A stretch of 42,648 nucleotides of DNA from Comamonas sp. lk (GTDB taxonomy: Bacteria > Pseudomonadota > Gammaproteobacteria > Burkholderiales > Burkholderiaceae_C): assembly GCA_945898115.1 (NCBI GenBank), contig CAMDHS010000002.1, positions 1 to 42,648 on the forward strand. Direction: 5' to 3'. The notes beneath the pieces were generated by a model, which searched no databases, was not told the DNA's origin, and saw nothing but the letters and a program-made list of their open reading frames with translations. Numbering within the stretch: the first letter of the stretch is position 1; the number at the start of each line of letters is the position of its first letter. The position numbers and the translations under genes are program-made. Of the stretch, positions 38,505 to 42,648 are shown piece after piece.

Positions 38505-39409
38505 GCAGCGCCGTCCTTTTTATTGGCCTGGACCATGGATTTGGCGTCGTGACCGCCCAGATGGCCTGCGCCGAGCACCTGGCTGTGCGCGTGCGCAAAG
38601 TGGTGGTGGCCAAACGCGATGTCCATCGAGGTGCGCAGGCCTTGCAACTCTTCGATGCGGTTGATCACGGTCTTGGTCAGCGCCAGCCCTAACCGCGGCT
38701 GTTTGGCGATGCGTGCGGCAATGTCGTAGGTGGTGGCTTGCAGGTCTTCGCGCGGTACCACGCGGTTGACCATGCCCATCATGTAGGCCCGATCTGCCGC
38801 CATGCGCTCACCCAAAAACAAAAACTCTTTGGCGATGCGCGGATTGAGCTCATGCACATGCGCGAAATACTCCACGCCTGGGATGCCCATGCGCACCACC
38901 GGGTCTTGGAAGAAGGCGTCTTCGCTGGCCACAATCATGTCGCACACCCAGGCCAGCATCAGGCCCCCGGCGATGCAGGCGCCGTGCACCATGGCAATCG
39001 TGGGTTTGGGCAGGTCGTGCCAGCGCCGGCACATGCCCAGGTAGACCTCTTGCTCGCGCACAAAGAGCTGTTCAGCGCCGGGCTTGTTGGTGTGGTCCCA
39101 CCACAGGCTTTGGCGCTCAAAAGGCTTGTTGATGTCGCGCCCCGGCGTGCCGATGTCGTGGCCTGCGCTGAAGTGTTTGCCCGCGCCGCGCAGCACGATG
39201 ACCTTGACCTCGTCGTCATCCACGGCGCGGCGAAAGCCCGCGTCTAGCGCGTACGTCATTTGCGAGTTTTGCGCGTTGTGAAAGTCCGGCCGGTTCATGG
39301 TCAGGGTGGCAATGCCGTCCTGGGCCTCGTAGAGCACGGGCTCCTGGGTTTCGTACTGGGCGGTGTCGGGGCGTTGGACAAACTGGTCGCCGGGGTCGGT
39401 GCTGTTCAT
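38501..39409 (-). CDS. Enoyl-CoA hydratase family protein
   Basis: 302 aa; GKHFSAGHDIGTPGRD, HGACIAGGLMLAWVCDMIVASEDAFFQDPVVRMGIPGVEYF; 4-nt overlap with ipdC. Confidence 0.87.
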   Translation of the reverse strand: MNSTDPGDQFVQRPDTAQYETQEPVLYEAQDGIATLTMNRPDFHNAQNSQMTYALDAGFRRAVDDDEVKVIVLRGAGKHFSAGHDIGTPGRDINKPFERQSLWWDHTNKPGAEQLFVREQEVYLGMCRRWHDLPKPTIAMVHGACIAGGLMLAWVCDMIVASEDAFFQDPVVRMGIPGVEYFAHVHELNPRIAKEFLFLGERMAADRAYMMGMVNRVVPREDLQATTYDIAARIAKQPRLGLALTKTVINRIEELQGLRTSMDIAFGHHHFAHAHSQVLGAGHLGGHDAKSMVQANKKDGAA

Positions 39410-39417
39410 GGGCAGGC

Positions 39418-40197
39418 CTATCCGAGTGCGCTGGCGCGCAGGTTGTGGGGGTCAAGTTGCTGCAATAGTTCCATTTGCGCAGGGGTCGGGTCTGGCGTTG
39501 TGTCAATCTGCGGGGGCAGATGCAGCGCAAAACCAGTGGCCTCTTGCACCTGGTCGACGCTTATGCCCGGGTGCAGCGCGCGCAGGGCGATTTGGTGGTC
39601 CGGACCGCTGAAGTCCAGCACGGCCAGGTTGCTAAAGATCCAGCGGATGTCGATGTCTGCTGCGCTCCAGCCGCGCGCCATGCGGGCCGGGTTGTAGCCG
39701 GCCGAGGCCACCATATCGACTTCGCCGGCCACAAACACTTTGCTGCTGTGCTTGGGCACAAAAAACGAGTTGGCGTGGTTGATGGAGTTGCCCGGAAAGC
39801 CGCGCACACCCAGCATCATGGATGTGGGCTTGGCGTAGTCCGAACCGATCATGGAGATATTGGACTGGCCGAAGCGGTCAATTTGGGTCGGTCCGACCAT
39901 GGCGTGGCGCTTGCCGCTCCAGACGTTGTCGAAGATGCGGGTAAAGCCCATCCAGGTTTCGCGCTGGGGCACATAGCTGCCGCGCGGGCCCACCGGCACC
40001 GGTGTGCTGACCAGCCAGGCCTCGGAGTCGGTCATCATCAGATCGGGGTTGAGCGAGCGCATGCACAGCGAAGCAGCCAGGCGCGGCACGATGCCGATGC
40101 CGGTGGCCAGCACTTCGCCGTCCTGCGCCCAGGCGCGCGCAGCGGCGCAGATAACACGGTCGACCAGGGTAAATTCTTGCATCGGGTCGATCCTCAA
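39418..40197 (-). CDS. ipdB: CoA-transferase family beta subunit; COCHEA-CoA hydrolase IpdB-like
   Basis: 259 aa; CoA-transferase family I-like, 4-nt overlap with the ipdA-like gene. Confidence 0.8.
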   Translation of the reverse strand: MRIDPMQEFTLVDRVICAAARAWAQDGEVLATGIGIVPRLAASLCMRSLNPDLMMTDSEAWLVSTPVPVGPRGSYVPQRETWMGFTRIFDNVWSGKRHAMVGPTQIDRFGQSNISMIGSDYAKPTSMMLGVRGFPGNSINHANSFFVPKHSSKVFVAGEVDMVASAGYNPARMARGWSAADIDIRWIFSNLAVLDFSGPDHQIALRALHPGISVDQVQEATGFALHLPPQIDTTPDPTPAQMELLQQLDPHNLRASALG

Positions 40198-41078
40198 AAT
40201 ACCGGCAATGGCAGCTGGTGCACGGCCTGCAGGCCGCCCACGCGCTGCAGGTACTCGTCGGCGTCGCAGTGCACATAGCGCTGCATATAGTTAGTCCAAC
40301 CTTCGGGGTCTTTGGCGCTGGCGGCGTATTCCTTGAAGTGTGCGACGTCAAAGCCGTACAGCGGCGCGCAGGAGCTGGGGTGCGCGCCGCCGGGGATGTG
40401 CACCACGCCGGTGGTTTGCGCACGCTCCCAAAACACGTAGCGCGCTTCCTCGCCTTGGGCGAAGTAGCTGCTGTCGACCACTTCGTCGCAGCTGACGTAG
40501 GTTTGGGCGGCGGCGCGCGCATAGAGCGCGTCCATGTACAGGTCTGGCCCTTTGACTTGGCAGACGCCCCGGGCATCGGCCCGGTCGGCGTGCAGCAAGG
40601 CCACATCCAGCGCCAAGGCGGGCATGGCCACCCATTGGCGCGCGTCATAGGGCGAGTCGACCAGGGCGATGGCGGGGTTGCGTTGGAGCACATCCGTGCC
40701 CAGGCCAATGCGGGTGGGAATAAATGGAATGCGCATGCCTGCGGCCTGCAGGCCCAGCATCAGCATGCCTTCGTCAATTTCCATCACGTCCAGAGCGCCG
40801 CTTTGGCGGGCGATGCGAAAGTAGGGCTCTAGCGGAATAAAGTCCAAAGACACAAAGGCGAACACCAGTTTTTTGACCTTGCCCGCTGCGCACAGCATGC
40901 CCACATCGGCGCCGCCGTAGCTCACGATGGTCAGGTCGCGCAGATGGCTGCGCAATATCTCGCGCACCAGCGCCATGGGCTTGCGCCGGGGCCCCCAGCC
41001 GCCGATGCCGATGGTCATGCCGTCGCGCAGTGTGGCCACGACGTCGCGGGCCTGCATAAGTTTGTTGCTAGCGGTCAT
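40194..41078 (-). CDS. ipdA: CoA-transferase family alpha subunit; COCHEA-CoA hydrolase IpdA-like
   Basis: 294 aa; MTIGIGGWGPRRKPMALVREILRSHLRDLTIVSYGGADVGMLCAAGKVKKLVFAFVSLD. Confidence 0.82.
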   Translation of the reverse strand: MTASNKLMQARDVVATLRDGMTIGIGGWGPRRKPMALVREILRSHLRDLTIVSYGGADVGMLCAAGKVKKLVFAFVSLDFIPLEPYFRIARQSGALDVMEIDEGMLMLGLQAAGMRIPFIPTRIGLGTDVLQRNPAIALVDSPYDARQWVAMPALALDVALLHADRADARGVCQVKGPDLYMDALYARAAAQTYVSCDEVVDSSYFAQGEEARYVFWERAQTTGVVHIPGGAHPSSCAPLYGFDVAHFKEYAASAKDPEGWTNYMQRYVHCDADEYLQRVGGLQAVHQLPLPVF

Positions 41079-41084
41079 GCGTGA

Positions 41085-41993
41085 TCAGTCTTTGGTCGGG
41101 GCCGCTTGGCCGATGCTGAAGTCGTGGCCCCACAGGCTCACACGGGTGAACTCGTGCGCAATGTGCGACTCCCATTCGTGCACCGCGCCGCCGCAACCGA
41201 ATTCGATGTCAAAGTTGGAGGGGCAGCGCATGTAAAAAGAGATCATCTTGTCATTGCTGTGCTGGCCCAGGGTCGCCGTTTGGGTGACTTTGTGGCGGAG
41301 CATGCGGTCCAGCGCACGGCCTACTTCGGGCACGTCAGGCACCTCGACCATGATGTGCACGCAGCCGCTTTCCACCGCAAAGCCGGCCATGGCCAGGCTG
41401 TGGTGGCGGGCGTTGGCGCAGTGGTAAAAATAAATGGGCAGCGTCGGCCCCGCGTCGCCTGCGGGTTTGAAGTTGAACATGTCCGACAGGCCAAAGCCCA
41501 TCACCTCGGTGACGAACTGGTGGGTTTGCGCAAAAGCCTCGGCCGGCAGCACGGTGTGGCCCATGCCAATGTTGCCGGTGACAAAGCGCTGCACGCCCAC
41601 TGGCGAATTGAAATGCGCAAAGTCAGACTGAAAGCCCCAAATCACCTCGTGGCAGTTGCCCGACGGGTCGCTAAAACGCACCAAGCCATTGGCTTTGCGC
41701 AGCGCGCACAGGGCCGCGTCGCCGCGCTCAAACGGTACTTTGTGTTGTTCCAAGGTGGCAATGGCTTGCTCAAAGGCGGCCTGGTTGGCCACTTCCCAGC
41801 CAGAGCAAACGTAGCTATCGCGCGCGCCCGGCTGCACGGCGATGCGGAATTGGCGCTCGTCCATGCGCAGGTACAGGCCGCCGTCGGGCGCGGTCTCGGT
41901 CATCATGCCCAGCACCTCGTGGGCATAGCTTGTCCAGCGGGCCAGGTCGGTCGATTGGGTCACCACGTAGGCGAGTCCGGAAATATTCATCAT
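41085..41993 (-). CDS. hsaC: Extradiol ring-cleavage dioxygenase (HsaC/TesB-like)
   Basis: 302 aa from MMNISGLAYVV; type I extradiol fold with probable metal ligands in MGHTVL, HHSLAMAGFAV and FDIEFGCGG. Confidence 0.87.
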   Translation of the reverse strand: MMNISGLAYVVTQSTDLARWTSYAHEVLGMMTETAPDGGLYLRMDERQFRIAVQPGARDSYVCSGWEVANQAAFEQAIATLEQHKVPFERGDAALCALRKANGLVRFSDPSGNCHEVIWGFQSDFAHFNSPVGVQRFVTGNIGMGHTVLPAEAFAQTHQFVTEVMGFGLSDMFNFKPAGDAGPTLPIYFYHCANARHHSLAMAGFAVESGCVHIMVEVPDVPEVGRALDRMLRHKVTQTATLGQHSNDKMISFYMRCPSNFDIEFGCGGAVHEWESHIAHEFTRVSLWGHDFSIGQAAPTKD

Positions 41994-42064
41994 GGCCACG
42001 TCCCAGGCCCTGCACACAAGGGGGCCGATTAAGCCTGCATTGTTGGTGGACGGGGTGTTTTAAA

Positions 42065-42083
42065 CATCGTCCGTTGGGACTAA
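42065..42083. promoter_or_regulatory. Putative operator (site 4): CATCGTCC-GTTG-GGACTAA
   Basis: 19-bp dyad shared with sites 1-3; 72 bp upstream of the hsaC start, the same distance as site 2 to its gene. Confidence 0.7.
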
Positions 42084-42117
42084 CGGCGTGGCGTATGCGC
42101 CAGGGGCTGGCCAGGCT

Positions 42118-42648
42118 TCAGGCCGGGGGGTAGTCGGTGTATCCCGCAGCACCCGGTGTGTACAAGGTTTTGCGGTCCAGACGGGCCAAGGGCAGGCCGT
42201 GGTGCAGGCGCTGCACCAGGTCAGGGTTGCCCACAAAGTGCCGCGCAAAAGACAGCGCAGCGCCCGGGTACTGCTCTAGTGCGGGGGCGTAAGTGTCTGG
42301 TCCAAAGCCGTCGTTCAAAATCAGCCGCCCGGGCAGCGCCTGCGCTGCCATGCCAAAGGCGTCGATCTCGGGTAGGGGGGCGCGCATCACATGCACATAG
42401 GCCAGGCCCAGTGGGGCGGCCAGGCGCAGCAAAGTGGCGTGGGTGGCTGCCGAGTTTTCGTCCGAGGTGTCGTTAAAGGTATTGCCCGGGTTGATGCGTA
42501 AGCCCACCCGGTCGATGCCGATGGCCGCACCCATGGCTTGCAGGCATTCGATGGCAAAACCGGCGCGCGAAGCAGCATCGCCGCCGTAGGCGTCGGTGCG
42601 CACATTGGTGCCCGAGCACAAAAACTGCATGGGCAAGTAGCCGCTGGT
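42118..42648 (-). CDS. NADH:flavin oxidoreductase / old yellow enzyme family, C-terminal part; runs off the right edge
   Basis: SGYLPMQFLCSGTNVRTDAYGGD (OYE-type motif), RLILNDGFGPDTYAPALEQYPGAALSFARHFVGNPDLVQRLHHGLPL, GYTDYPPA terminus. Confidence 0.87.
   Translation of the reverse strand, partial: TSGYLPMQFLCSGTNVRTDAYGGDAASRAGFAIECLQAMGAAIGIDRVGLRINPGNTFNDTSDENSAATHATLLRLAAPLGLAYVHVMRAPLPEIDAFGMAAQALPGRLILNDGFGPDTYAPALEQYPGAALSFARHFVGNPDLVQRLHHGLPLARLDRKTLYTPGAAGYTDYPPA

Noticed and set aside
1-42648. CRISPR arrays, IS elements, tRNA or rRNA genes, phage genes
   Set aside because: No regularly spaced direct repeats, transposase or phage-like proteins, or recognisable RNA genes were seen.

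Overview
The whole window reads as one dense catabolic gene cluster, most likely from a betaproteobacterium (Comamonadaceae-like; inferred from gene content, not tested). It encodes aerobic degradation of steroids or bile acids by the 9,10-seco pathway. Recognisable parts: a side-chain block (CoA ligases, paired acyl-CoA dehydrogenases, ChsH1/ChsH2/Ltp2-like hydratase-aldolase), KshB-like reductase, two KstD-like flavoproteins, HsaA-, HsaB-, HsaC-, HsaD- and HsaE-like A/B-ring genes, and a C/D-ring operon (IpdA, IpdB, IpdC, EchA20-like, FadE pair, thiolases, SDRs). A LuxR-type regulator resembling TeiR and an MFS transporter are also present. No RNA genes, IS elements or CRISPR arrays were seen. 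Most notable observations: (1) an unannotated 19-bp dyad, CATCGTCC-N4-GGACTAA, occurs at the four intergenic regions that head the operons. In three of them it lies exactly 21 nt from a conserved ACMATGCA element, which suggests a single activator-controlled regulon. (2) The HsaB-like flavin reductase carries a C-terminal MarR-like domain. (3) A second hydratase/aldolase module has DUF35 and MaoC fused in the opposite order and sits in an operon with a thiolase and an MFS transporter. (4) An amidase-signature enzyme lies inside the C/D-ring operon. Large antisense ORFs in the supplied track look like high-GC shadow ORFs. All family calls come from reading the translations; no database search was run.
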